Shown in pieces: positions 9,742 to 23,900 of a stretch of DNA of 64,000 nt. The translations under genes and the position numbers were made by a program. The DNA is taken from NCBI GenBank assembly GCA_030522415.1, contig CM060106.1, positions 26,871,967 through 26,935,966 on the forward strand. The letters are read 5' to 3'. The first letter of the stretch is position 1. Every line of letters begins with the position of its first letter. A model generated the notes under the pieces. The model was not told where the DNA came from, did not search any database, and worked only from the letters and a program-made list of their open reading frames with translations. Source of the stretch: Channallabes apus. Lineage: Eukaryota; Chordata; Actinopteri; Siluriformes; Clariidae.

Positions 9742-9983
9742 GTGCTGGATTTTGAGAGGGAGAGTGAGTACATTCTGGTGCTGAGTGCTCAGAACCCTGT
9801 GGCTCTGGTGAGGGGAAGGTATGGCCCTGCATCAACTGCCACTGTCTCCATCTTCATTGATGACATCAACGAGGGCCCTGTTCTGTCACAGAGTCACTAC
9901 GAGGTCAATGTAAGGGAGGGTGAGGAGCCTGGGAGGGTCATAGCTACAATTAGGGCTTATGACCCTGACTCGCATCCAATCAG
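9742..9983 (+). CDS. cdh17: Cadherin exon A (end of one repeat, start of the next)
   Basis: The acceptor CCACAG precedes 9742. The exon begins in phase 0 at VLDFERE and ends two bases into a codon at ...CCAATCAG. The donor is GCAAGG (9984-9989), not GT. Joining to 10891 restores the cadherin pattern HPIRYSLRGD. The normally conserved DxNDN linker is DDINEGP here. Confidence 0.9.
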
Positions 9984-10011
9984 GCAAGGGAATTTTGATG
10001 ACGTAATTTAT

Positions 10012-10107
<96 letters not shown>

Positions 10108-12829
10108 GAAATATTAACATCTTCTTCTCATTCATCTTCTATACCGCTTAATCCTGTGTTCAGGGTCGCGGGGGACCTGGAGCCTATCCCAGGAGACTTC
10201 GGGCACTAGGCAGGGTACACCCTGGACAGGGTGCCAATCCATGAAATATTAACAATTATTTATATATAATTATTTTAAATAAATCCCTCTCTATGTCCTA
10301 TGAATGACTGTACCTATAAACTTATATACTTACTTGACAGCAGCTAACAAAATCTGTTTGGGTACATATTCAGTATGAAAATCAATGACTTTCTTCTTTT
10401 TCTCCTATCCAAGCACAAAGTTAAAGAATATGCTTCCTGTGGTGTGCAGTGTGCATGTGGTATTGATCCCAAGGTGTCCTATTTACCTCCTGCTTGCTCT
10501 AGCTGTTGTCATGGCTCTGTTTGACAAGACACCTAAGTAAAGATTATAATTTGTGGGAAAGCATAAATAGACCCTTACAGTTAAACCCATCTGTTTCTGG
10601 CAACAGGAGTCCAATTCACACTGACTCAAAGCAATAGCAACGTAACCATTGCACATTTAATATTTCAGGATTAAATTTTGCAACTAAATGGAAATGATTG
10701 CTTTTATGAAATCCTCCCATTATCAGGCGTCTCTGTAAATCGTATTGCTATTTATGTTGTTATAAAAATAATCTTATATTGTTCCAGGACATGGAAGAAT
10801 AGGTCACATAAAGCTGAGCAGTTACAAGACATTGTTACAGCACCAGAACTGAACAGAATGTTCTTTTCTCTTTTGTGCTTCTTTTTGTAGGTACTCACTG
10901 AGAGGGGACACAAAGAAATATTTCTCGATTGGGAAGTACTCAGGAGAGTTGAAGACAGTACAGGCACTGGACAGAGAGGAGAACAGTACCTACACCATGG
11001 AGGTGGTGGCTGAGGATGGACGTAAGTGGGATAGACTTCATCTTACCATATTAATCAATATCAGACTAACATTTCAAGTGCTGTAGTTATCAATTACTGT
11101 ATATACACAAATACATACATACATACAGTGGCTTGCAAAAGTATTCGGCCTCCTTGAACTTTTCCACATTTTGTCACATTACAGCCACAAACATGAATCA
11201 ATTTGATTGGAATTCCACGTGAAAGACCAATACAAAGTGGTGTACAAGTGAGAAGTGGAACGAAAATCATACATGATTCCAAACATTTTTTACAAATAAA
11301 TAACTGCAAAGTGGGGTGTGCGTAATTATTCAGCCCCCTTTGGTCTGAGTGCAGTCAGTTGCCCATAGACATTGCCTGATGAGTGCTAATGACTAAATAG
11401 AGTGCACCTGTGTGTAATCTAATGTCAGTACAAATACAGCTGCTCTGTGACGGCCTCAGAGGTTGTCTAAGAGAATATTGGGAGCAACAACACCATGAAG
11501 TCCAAAGAACACATCAGACAGGTCAGGGATAAAGTTATTGAGAAATTTAAAGCAGGCTTAGGCTACAAAAAGATTTCCAAAGCCTTGAACATCCTACTGA
11601 GCCACTGTTCAAGCGATCATTCAGAAATGGAAGGAGTATGGCACAACTGTAAACCTACCAAGACAAGGCCGTCCACCTAAACTCACAGGCCGAACAAGGA
11701 GAGCGCTGATCAGAAATGCAGCCAAGAGGCCCATGGTGACTCTGGACGAGCTGCAGAGATCTACAGCTCAGGTGGGGGAATCTGTCCATAGGACAAAAAT
11801 TAGTCGTGCACTAAAATTGATTTATGTTTGTGGCTGTAATGTGACAAAATGTGGAAAAGTTCAAGGGGGCCGAATACTTTCGCAAGCCACTGTACATACA
11901 TACGTACATACATACATACATACATATAGTACATACATATATACATACATACATGCATGCATACATATACAGTACACACACACACATACGTGTACATACA
12001 TGTACATACATACATAAAACATTTGAAGGAGTCATTTGCAACATTTGTTTCTGATACCTTAGTTGATCTTGATTAATTATTGAGAAAACCAAAATTTTTG
12101 CAATATGTTATAACTGTCTAATCATAGTAGTGGCAGCAATTAATGTAGTACACAAGCAATGTGCCAGATTACTTTGCCTAAATAATTCATTCAGCAACCT
12201 GTAGCTAGTTATTTAAAAAGAACATGCTTAAAAATATGATCTATTAATGCAATGCGGTCACACAGACAGAATAAACGGGCATCAGATGTCTGCGTAGGCT
12301 TAAAAAATTCTCATCCCAGCTGACACACTTGACATTTCAGACTACAGTGACAGACTAAGTGCATGTAAGCTCTTATTGTGTATTCAAGACCACAGTGAAA
12401 CCTGAAATGGAACAAAAAAAAAAAAAGCATGAGTCACGCAGCATTGTGTGTGTGTGTGTGTGTGTGTGGGGGGGGTGGTCCCTGTCTGCCTGTGTCTCTG
12501 TGTGAGTGTGTAGAAATGAGGCAAATATGACACGCCTCAGTTTAATCACTAATCCCAGCATGCACTGCTTCTCCACAGACGTTTGTAAAAGACACAAAGG
12601 GGTCACCTTGCAACACATTAGGACTGAACTTGCCGACATAGACAGTTTTCCGGAAGGGGCATGGGCATGCAGAAAATGCATAGGTGAAAAATACACAAGG
12701 AAGCTAAAATGAAAAGACATAATTATAGTCAACTGAGCAGGTTACAATTATAATAAATGTCCTGGTTATGCAATTGCATCTTTTGTCTATATATACAGTA
12801 TATAGAGATATATAAAATATAAATGTTTA

Positions 12830-12899
<70 letters not shown>

Positions 12900-15800
12900 G
12901 AATATCTGTTGTCACCTACGGGAGGATGGCTTCCCTTTCTGGTTTTCCTCTTCATGCATTCTCAGGGAGTTTTTTCTTTCCACTGCTGTCTCTGGCTTGC
13001 TCATTACACATAAACTCCAAATAAATAAATAAAAAGTTATCTATTTACATATTTTTTTGTAAAGCTGCTTAATGACAATGTATGCTGTTACATAAAAAAG
13101 CGATACATAAATAAAACCAAAATGAATACTTTTTTAGAAGGTGTTTCAATCTGTGCTAAATGGGAAATGAGGTTAGACAAAACAGGTTGTTATATAGAAT
13201 TAACTGGAAGCTACATTTCTGTGTATACAGTAATAAGATCATTCTGTTTTTTTTTTCTGATCATAATATGTTGCTGTCTGTCAGCTGCTGATACAGAGCA
13301 TGATCATTCCATGAGCAGAGGTTATTGCATGCTTTAATGATATTTAAACTTGGCTTTGTGATGGAAACTGCTGCCTGGAATGTTTTATTCAGAGAGTTTT
13401 TTTTGATGGATTTATACATGCATGGGCTTACAGTAGTATACCACCAGTATAAAGAAAGTGTAATCAATGATGTCTTTCATCTGAGAAACGAGCCAACTTC
13501 CATGGATCTACTGTATGGGAAGCGAGAGTGCCTGAACACCAGTCCACTGCCTTTAATCTTAAACTGTAAACATTTGGATTATAGCTAAAGGCATTAGTAA
13601 ATATCTATAGAATATAGAAAAAGTAAATACCTATAGAATCAAATAATATTATTATTTTTTTAAATTGCATTTATACTTTCTGATTGGAAATGGTTAAATG
13701 ATAAGTCCACCCTGCAAATTATTTTCCACCAGCATTTAGGTCCTTTGCAACCAGCTTGAGAGTTGCTGGGTAGAAGATGTATTAAATATGGTCTGGTTTG
13801 TATACATAATGTCTGGACTGTGGCTTCTCGAGATGTTTCCTATATTTTACACACAGAGTGAACAGAGAATGTTGATGGTTGTCTGTAAGGATGGCTCATG
13901 CTTTCTTCTGACAGCAATCAGTCCACAAGGTTCCTATCTACTGTACGCTTGTGAACCTAAACCTGCTTAAATACTTATCAATAATGTTTTGAATCAAACT
14001 AATGATCTAGCCATGCCACACCCTGAAGTGCAAAAAAAATCTGGAAGGAAGTAAGAAGTAATATGAGGAGCATTCAAGGCAAATCAGGGCTTTTGATTTT
14101 GCAGAATAACAACACACATAAGAGAGTAAAACTATGTTTATTTCTTTATATAATTCCCTGCTACACCAATGCACTTGCTGTATCCGAGTATTTCACTGGT
14201 GCTTGGATACCATCAAGGTACTGTAGAAAGTGTCCTCAGTACGCTGGAGACAGATTTGACTGCCTGTTTACTGTCTAAAATGCTGGCCTCCCAGGAACTC
14301 CTGTACAGGGAAGTAGCAATAACTCTAAGATGGTTAGAAGTTCATCTAGTTTCTCCTGTCAGAGGTATTGAATACATTTCCACATCTTGCAGGTAACTCA
14401 TCTTTGTCCGCCTCTACGTTAGTGACAGTTCATATTCTGGATGTAAATGATAACAGCCCTGTTTTGGTTGGTGATTACTCCTGGAAGTACCTTTGCACTC
14501 CACGCTTGGAGGATCAAGCCCTGGTACTGGCGTCTCGGGACAGTGATGGACCACAGCATGGTGGCCGCCTCAACTTCTCACTCAGCAGCGACCCCACTGT
14601 ACGACGCAACTGGAAACTCACACCCATTAACGGTAAGTTAGCTTTAAATCCCATTATCATTGTAATGTGACGATAATGTGGAAAATTATAAGAATACAGG
14701 TCTGTTTTGCTTCGTACTTGATTTAGTTTTGTCATTCAAACTTCAATTTGCACATTATCTTAATAATTGCTCAAGGTTTTTTTGGGGGAAAAAAAATATG
14801 CTTCCAAGAGAATATACTACATGAAAACGAGGTGCACTTTACGATTCATTTTGAACAAGCAATGACTTTTAACTAAATAGTTCCTACTTACTGTACCTTC
14901 ACGCACAAAATATTATCTGCTTTCCACAGTTTATAGTACACTGCCTGGCAAAAAAAAGGTCACAATTTCAGAAGGGTAAAATTCATTGGCCTGTATCAAG
15001 CAAAGAAAACAACTATTGAATTTTTATTTTTATTTTTTTAAATGACTGGAACTGGGTTAAGAGCTAGTTCTGCCAGTCGAAGAAGGATATGTGTTGGCAG
15101 AGCAAAATAACTGGTTAAATAAACAAATCATACTTTTTTGTATAAAAGCAGTACCACACTCAAAGCCATGCTGATTCAAGATGGCGCCGGTGAGGTCAGC
15201 TGCCGTCATGACTGCTCCGACCTACTTTTCTTTGTTTTTTTTATTTTAAAGTAATTTCCAGTAACTTTAAACCGGCTAATTCACCACCATTGAGTACATT
15301 AGGTATGATAGAGACACCCTCGTTTCTATTGGTGTACAATGTACTCACAATTCGACGTTTTTAACTCCGGATCCGAGCTGGCCGAGTGAGATCCTGAGGG
15401 AGAAAAAAGGACGCGACCCGAAGCGGCGGCCCCGAGGGAAACGAGCCGGCGTCGGGAACAGGCTGAGAGCCCGTGCACACCGCACACCTCTGCCTAGCAT
15501 CCTGCTCGCCAACATCCAGTCACTGGAAAACAAACTCAGGGCCAGGATAAAGTTCCAGAGAGACATTCGGGACTGCAATCTCCTCTGCTTCACCGAGACA
15601 TGGCTGAACCCAGCGGTGCCGGACCACGCCAGTGGAGAGAGTGGACAGCTTCAGATACTCAGATACCTCGGTGTTCGCATCACGCAGGACCTGTCATGGT
15701 CCTGTCACATCAACACCGTGGTAAAAAAGGCCCGGCAGCGTCTCTTCCACCTCAGATGCTTGAGAGACTTCAGACTGCCCTCCAAGGTGCTCAGGAATTT

Positions 15801-17915
15801 CTACTCCTGCACCATAGAGAGCATCCTGACGGGAAACATCACGACCTGGTTTGGAAACAGCACCATGCAGAACAGACGAGCTCTACAGAGGGTGGTGAGA
15901 TCAGCTGAGCGCATCATCCGGACCGAGCTCCCTGACCTGCACTCCATCTACAGCAAGCGGTGCTGGACCAAGGCCATGAAGATCGTGAAAGTCCTCAGCC
16001 ATCCCAACAATGGACTGTTCACTCTGTTGTGGTCTGGGAAGCGATTCCGCTCCCTGAAGGCCAACACAGAGAGACTGAGGAGGAGCTTCTTCCCGCAGGC
16101 GATAAGGTCTCTCAATCATCACACCACCACACAGGATTAATAACATCTTTTTAAACATTGACTGGACAATCATGGACACATTCATACATACTTGCACTAC
16201 ATATTTATATATCTGGACCATTGCACAAGACACTTTAAGAAGTCACTTTTTATGCATACAGTGGCTTGCAAAAGTATTCGGCCCCCTTGAACATTTCCAC
16301 ATTTTGTCACATTACAGCCACAAACATGAATCATGTTACAGCCTCAAACATGAATGACTGGAATTCCACGTGAAAGACCAATACAAAGTGGTGTACACGT
16401 GAGAAGTGGAACGAAAATCATACATGATTCCAAACATTTTTTACAAATAAATAACTGATAAGTGGGATGTGCGTAATTATTCAGCCCCCTTTGGTCTGAG
16501 TGCAGTCAGTTGCCCATAGACATTGCCTGATGAGTGCTAATGACTAAATAGAGTGCACCTGTGTGTAATCTAATGTCAGTACAAATACAGCTGCTCTGTG
16601 ACGGCCTCAGAGGTTGTCCAAGAGAATATTGGGAGCAACAACACCATGAAGTCCAAAGAATACACCAGACAGGTCAGGGATAAAGTTATTGAGAAATTTA
16701 AAGCAGGCTTAGGCTACAAAAAGATTTCCAAAGCCTTGAACATCCCACAGAGCCACTGTTCAAGTGATCATTCAGAAATGGAAGGAGTATGGCACAACTG
16801 TAAACCTACCAAGACAAGGTCGTCCACCTAAACTCACAGGCCGAACAAGGAGAGTGCTGATCAGAAATGCAGCCAAGAGGCCCATGGTGACTCTGGACGA
16901 GCTGCAGAGATCTACAGCTCAGGTGGGGGAATCTGTCCATACTGTAGGACAACTATTAGTCGTGCACTGCACAAAGTTGGCCTTTATTTAGTGGCAAGAA
17001 GAAAGCCATTGTTAACAGAAAACCATAAGAAGTCCCATTTGCAGTTTGCCACAAGCAATGTGGGGGACACAGCAAACATGTGGAAGAAGGTGCTCTGGTC
17101 AGATGAGACCAAAATGGAACTTTTTGGGCAAAATGCAAAACGCTATGTGTGGCGGAAAACTAACACTGCACATCACTCTGAACACACCATCCCCACTGTC
17201 AAATATGGTGGTGGCAGCATCATGCTCTGGGGGTGCTTCTCTTCAGCAGGGACAGGGAAGCTGGTCAGAGTTGATGGGAAGATGGATGGAGACAAATACA
17301 GGCCAATCTTGGAAGAAAACCTATTGGAGTCTGCAAAAGACTTGAGACTGGGCTTGAGGTTCACCTTCCAGCAGGACAACGACCCTAAACATAAAGCCAG
17401 GCAACAATGGAATGGTTAACCATGTGTTAGAATGGCCCAGTCAAAGTCCAGATCTAAATCCAATCGAGAATCTGTGGCACGATCTGAAAACTGCTGTTCA
17501 CAAACTCTGTCCATCTTATCTGACTGAGCTGGAGCTGTTTTGCAAAGAAGAATGGGCAACGATTTCAGTCTCTAGATGTGCAAAGCTGGTAGAGACATAC
17601 CCTAAAAGACTGGCAGCTGTAACTGCAGCAAAAGGTGGTTCTACAAAGTATTGACTCAGGGGGCTGAATAATTACGCACACCCCACTTTTCAGTTATTTA
17701 TTTGTAAAAAAATGTTTGGAATCATGTATGATTTTCGTTCCACTTCTCACGTGTACACCACTTTGTATTGGTCTTTCACGTGGAATTCCAATAAAATTGA
17801 TTCATGTTTGTGGCTGTAATGTGACAATGTGGAAAAGTTCAAGGGGGTCGAATACTTTTGCAAGCCACTGTATTTGCACAACCACTGACACTTTCAAATT
17901 ATATATATACTGTGT

Positions 17916-17992
<77 letters not shown>

Positions 17993-20900
17993 TATATATA
18001 TTTATTTCTATATTTTGTAATATTTTTTATCATGCCCTTATTTGTACAGTTTATTTTACTAGTTAAGTTTATTTTCTTTAGTATTTCTTTTTATTCATAT
18101 TTATGCCTTACGTATAAGTTTTATTTTGTTTTATCTTTAAGGTCACTGGTGGTCGTATAAGCATTTCACTGCATTTCGTACTGTGTATGACTGTATGTGA
18201 CAAATAAAATTTGAATTTGAATTTGCTGAATTTGAATTTGAATACAGTATCAGCAGACTGTGATATCTATGGCACTTGTGCTGCACCTTTTGTCCTATGA
18301 CTGCATCATAGCTGTGCCGATATAGCAATCCATCGTGTGTGATTTTGATTAAACAGACTTTAACAGCTACTAATTTATTTGTTACTACAGTAGCTGTTTC
18401 TGCATGGAATTTAGCTGCACAATTATAAGTGCATTTTGAAAAAAACTTATAGCCTCATCTGTTGAATTTTGGAATGAACTAAAATTTTTGTGTTACCATG
18501 AAGTGCACAGAATGAAGGTGTGAAATAGCATTTAATAAGTAAATTTCAAATGCACACTCATAAGTGCATATAAAAAAATTTACAGCTCTATCTCTTGAAT
18601 TTTGTGAACAAAAACTTTTTTCAAGGTCGATTGTTATGATATAAGGGCATTTTCCATTTAAAGTTTAAAATAGCATATCTACCAAGGTAGCATTTCTTCT
18701 CTATTTAAATTCATTTAGTAGTTTTTATGTTATGCGCGTACAAACAAACAGACAGATAAGAATTACAAAAACCATCTTGATGTGTTCTATTACTCATCTT
18801 ACATCCCCCGAAATAATGTTTTTGCAAATATCTTCAATGTACAGCCATGGCAACTTTACAGTGTTATTATACTGTATGTATAGATTTCCACATACACCAT
18901 GGCCAGTGTTGTTATGCTTATTAGTTCCTAATAGACACAGATTGGCAGCATGGAGCCTTAATGGTTAGCACTGTCGCCTTTCACCTGCAGGGTCCGGATT
19001 CGATTCCCACCTCGGGGTCTGTGTGCATTGAGTTTGCATGTTCTCCTCGTCCTTGGTGGGTTTCCTCTGGGTACTCTGTTTTCCTCCCACAGTCCAAAAA
19101 AATTGCAGATTATGCTAATTGGCGTTCAGACAACAATAATATAGAAGTTGCATGCAACTACTTTGTTGCTTTAGAGACAGTGGCAAGTTTAAATTCACTG
19201 ATCTTTGTACTAATCCTAGAAATGAAACTTCTATGTTTTGCTTTCATCACACTTTTCACAGGACAGGGAAATTTGCTTACATGATTGAATGACAGATTAT
19301 TAAAAATAGTGCTACAATAAAAACAATATGACTTACTATGCTCTTTTAAAGAGACTTCTAAAGTGCCTACACAGTCATAGGACAAACAAACTTTTGAACA
19401 CTGGTTAAAAGAAATCTGTGCACAAAAGTGCATAAGAAGAGTGGTGTAGTTGGTAAGGTGGAGTCTTACCACCTTCGTCAATGTGGTCAAGGCTTTTGAA
19501 ACACGGTGATTTTATACAATAGCCTGGCTTTATTCTGGCTCAGCGGCTATTAAGAATAAATCACTGCATTACAGGCGAATGCAAGAAGAAAGAAGACAAA
19601 ATTACGTCAATGCACTCAAACACAAAGGCAGCTCTTGCTGCTGACGTCAGACCAGGTTAAAAATGGCTAGTCAGAAAATAACATTTCAGTGGCAATGCGC
19701 CATCCAGTAAGTGAAAGACGTCATCTGCATTAGATGTATTATAGAGACCTGCTGATTCATGCAGTCTGTGAGGAGTAGAGCGATCTAAAACGATGAAAGG
19801 CAGACATCTCAAGGAAATTGCCTTCTTTAACCAGAGTATTCCTGAGCTGAGGGTAATAAGTGCAATATCTCTGTTCCTCTACTTGTAACCATCACGAACG
19901 TGACAAACAGTGAACATGTTGACCCGGCTGACATGACAGCATCGATTCTCTGAGTCAGGTGGCTCGCCGTGTCTGTTTCTTTGCTGGCTTTTAACAGATT
20001 TAAAGATTTACTTTCTTGTCATGGGATAATTGTGTTGACTTGAATTTTCACAGCTGGGGCCTTACTAACTGAAAGGCTAAATGTGCTTTCAGCATTACTG
20101 TTCACCTAATTACACACACAGGCAACCTGTAGCATGGCTCCTTTTTTTATCCACTCACCTTCGTCATGGCGGTGATTTAGTCATGCCTCCTCAGGTTTCT
20201 AATTAGATCCTACCTCCTATCGTGTGGACTGAGTGTGTGCCCCGCTTTGATTTCATTTCCTCTTCACACAATCGCTGCAAGTCTTGAGAAATAGCACAGT
20301 AATCTCGCCACCATAGACGGAAAAGTGATCAATGGAAATTATTCTTTCTTGTTCATTGGTTTATGGCTGTTAGGTCGAATTCTTTTACTCATATTTTTCA
20401 GACCAAATCTGTTGAACACTAAATGTTCAGGTCTTTGGAAGAAAACTGGAGTACCCTGAGGAAACCCACCAAACACGGGGAGAACATGCAAATTCCATGC
20501 ACACAGAGATGGGAATCGAACCTGGACCCTGGAGGTGCAAGGTGACAGTGCTAACCTCTACACCACAGTGTTGCCTGTATTAAAGCTAGATTTTGCAAAA
20601 ACAATGCTAAACAGGTTATATTGATTAATAATAAATGTATGGCTTTAAGTATAGCTAGATGAAAACTTCATCAGTTTAGCAGCATTAAGGCTCTAAAAGG
20701 CATAACAAGGTGCTGTGATTGGATTGTTACCTAAAATGATAGATAGATACTTTCTTCATCTCCATGGGGAAATTCACAGATCCAGCAGTCCACAAATGGT
20801 TACATCTGCTTCTTCAATGCTACTTCATGGTCATCGTCTGGTTGAGTTTCTCTGTTTGTGCTTCATTTATTGTTAAAATAAAAGAAATCTCCACTTAAAT

Positions 20901-23900
20901 TTTCATTTGTCTCAATCACTTTTTAACTGTTTATACAGTACTTACTGTACATGTTGTGGAATGTATGCAAGACAAGCTTATACAGTATACTGTATGTACT
21001 GTATACAGTATATACACATACACAGGGTGTGTAAAAATCAACTAGGTAATATTTAATGGCTAAAGAACTTGTAGTATCACTCAAGCAGCACCCCATGATG
21101 CACCACTCCATTGTGCATTTTCCAGCATTTTCCAGGTCTTCATGAGAGCCAGTTTCATCATGGCGTTTGATGGGTTTTGCAAATGAACTTAACAATACTG
21201 CTCTTATTCCATAACGGCTGTCCTTTGTGTCTTAAAATAACAACTGAATGTTGTTGTTACTCAGTCTAATCCATCTATCTATCTTGGAACCTCTGTAGTC
21301 CAGCTAGGGGCCATGGAGGCCAGTGGTGACCATTCTACCTACTCCCATTTTTACAATTGTGGGAGGACCTCCAGTCAAGCTTCACACATGCATTCAAACA
21401 CTGCAGACAATTCGGGAATGCCATGTCTGCATGTCTTTGAACTGTGGAAGGAAACCAGAGTCCCCGGTGGAAACCCAATAAGCACCGGAAGAACATGCAA
21501 ACTCATAGAACCAAGACCCTGAGGGTGTAAGGCCGCAGAGCCAACCACTAACCTACCATGCCGCAAACTATCAAATGTATTATTTCATCGTTTTGGAAAA
21601 CAATCTTTATTATTCTAGAATGTAAAATATAAATCCCAACTTGTGCTCAAACTTTTGTGCATACAGTATCATTGTCTCAGAATTTCATATTTAATATTTC
21701 ATGCCCTGCAGATTTGTGGAGAACTTTGAATGGCTGCTGTGTTGCTAAGTAACAAGTAAGAAAGCCACCATTATTCCAAACAAGAATGAATAATTTGGAC
21801 TCTCAAGGCCACAGACCAAACCTGAATTCCCGTAAGAGCCATCACCACTGCAGGGCTTTAAAACACATTGTCCTTTTCGAAGTGACAACGCAGATACAGC
21901 AGATGATAGCCATGTTTTTTAGTTTGCTCCTGACGTCATCACAACCTCTTCAGCCCCTTAAACCCAGCGGAACATTAAAGGATGTTGGTGTCAAAAGACA
22001 GTAGAGGCCTTTTAGGAGCCATGATAAGATTTACCCAAGAGTGATAACATGACCTCTTTACTGGACTAGGCTTTTGCTTCAGTATCTCCTAACTGAGCTC
22101 TGATTAGATACAGAACTGATATAGCTGTGTTTTCCAAGCTGGTCCACCACAACCATATGTACTAACAGAACAACCTGGACAGAAATGTTTATATGGGAAA
22201 AACAGCTCTTGTAAACAATTTAACAACTTGTTTTTTTATGGAGCTCTGTGTCTCTGTTGAAATATCTCAAATGTAAAGATGTCATAAAGATCTTTGTTTG
22301 CTTCCTGTCAAGACTAATATTCTGAAGTGAAGAATAAAGTGTATCATTTCTTCTAAAACATAAAAATGACCACAGATGACTTATTTGTGACAACTCTACC
22401 TTTTACCTGTTTTATTCCATTTTAAAGTACAGTTAAATATTCATTCATTCATTCATTCATTCATTTTCTATACCGCTTAATCCTGTGTTCAGGGTCGCGG
22501 GGGACCTGGAGCCTATCCCAGGAGACTTCGGGCACTAGGCAGGGTACACCCTGGACAGGGTGCCAATCCATCGCAGGGCACACACACATACACACACTAC
22601 GGGCAATTTAGGAACGCCAATTAGCCTAACCTGCATATCTTTGGACTGTGGGAGGAAACCGGAGTACCCGGAGGAAACCCACCAAGCACGGGGAGAACAT
22701 GCAAACTCCATGCACACAGAGACGGGAATCGAACCCAGAGCCTGGAGGTGCAAGGCGACAGTGCTAACCACTACACCACCGTGCCGCCTATCAGTTAAAT
22801 ATCACTTTTATGCTGAATGAAAAAAAAAAAAAGGCCAAGACAATAGGCTAACTTGCCTATAAATGTCAATTACAGACAAAAGAAAAATGTTCAGTTAAAT
22901 ATCACTAAACATTTTTCTCTTGTCTGTAATTGACATTTATAGGCAAGTTAGCCTATTGTCTTGGCCTTTTTTCATTCAGCATAAAAGCATTGAAAATTAT
23001 CTTGGGTGAGAAATGTTTCCATTAGTTATTATCTTTAACTATCCAGTAAGTACCCACAGGAGGCAATGGTGACTTAAGCAGGATTGGCCCCTTGGGCAAG
23101 ATTCTTAACTCTATGCCATTAAAAAAATTCATGGCCTCCTCAGTGCAAGTCCCATGTCTGGAGAAATAGTGAGGTTGCGCAGGAGGGTAAAAAATGTCGA
23201 AATTCTCAAAACTTTTGAAATTATCCAATGTGGCGACCCTGAGAAAGGAGCAAAAGCTCACGGGATTTCAAATTCTCTTTGAAATACTTTATAAAGGTTC
23301 CCTTTGAAGTACATTTTTTTTTTATCACTTAAGTTACAGTAGGAATGATCCTACAAAAGGCTGCTGTGAGCAGTTCCCCTTTGAAGCGACCTACATACTG
23401 TAAGCTTCATCAGTTCAGAATATACCACAGCATAATTTTCCTCCTGGCTTTTTCATGTTGTTGTTTTTAGTTTGCTTCTCAAACTGTGACTGGTTTGATG
23501 TTGCCATAGAAAATAATTGCTTGACATCACTCTGTGTTCTGAATAGTTTCTCCAACTTTTGGAAACTTCTTGATGTGACAAAACAAAAATGTTTGAAAAG
23601 CATTTGTTTTCTGCCTCATGGCTGCTTCACAAGTGTGCTGACAGTTGAGGGAAAATGCCTAGTGTGGTACCACCCTAATGATTAAAATGTCATATTCAGA
23701 ATCTTTTTCTAGAGGCTGGATCTTACATTGGCTTTTATAGCCACTTTTATTATTTCAGATTTATTCTGACACATTTATTAAAAGGAATTGCAAATCAATG
23801 TAGCTAGTAGCAGCCCATCAGAGATTATAACCCCAGAGTTTTTCCTGTGTGTTCTTCTTTCTTAGATCTGGAAGAACTCTGCAAAGTAAACCATCACAAC

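Larger units (their letters stand above)
15177..18242 (+). mobile_element. L2/CR1-like LINE, copy 2, deleted and interrupted by Tc1
   Basis: It has the same start (CAAGATGGCGCCGGTGAGGTC) and the same tail (CATTTCACTGCAT...AATAAAATTTGAATTTGAA) as copy 1. The endonuclease start (15440-15630) is joined directly to the last part of the RT C-terminal domain (15631-16140, LGVRITQDLSWSCHINTVV), so about 2 kb is missing. Copy 2 keeps the endonuclease codons near 15515-15550 that copy 1 lost. A complete-length Tc1 element (16259-17870) lies in the 3' UTR, followed by a long TA tract (17905-18000). Confidence 0.88.

Noticed and set aside
10003..10008. GT donor alternative for cadherin exon A
   Set aside because: Using GTAATT at 10003 puts the next exon in a frame without cadherin motifs and with an early stop; the GC donor at 9984 keeps the domain.
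10013..10200. Extension of the cadherin exon through the open frame to 10209
   Set aside because: The extra codons are translated microsatellite (YIYIYI) and a SINE tail, not protein sequence.
22441..22791. SINE heads as functional tRNA genes
   Set aside because: A and B boxes are present, but acceptor and anticodon stems do not fold, and the sequence continues into the common SINE body with target duplications.
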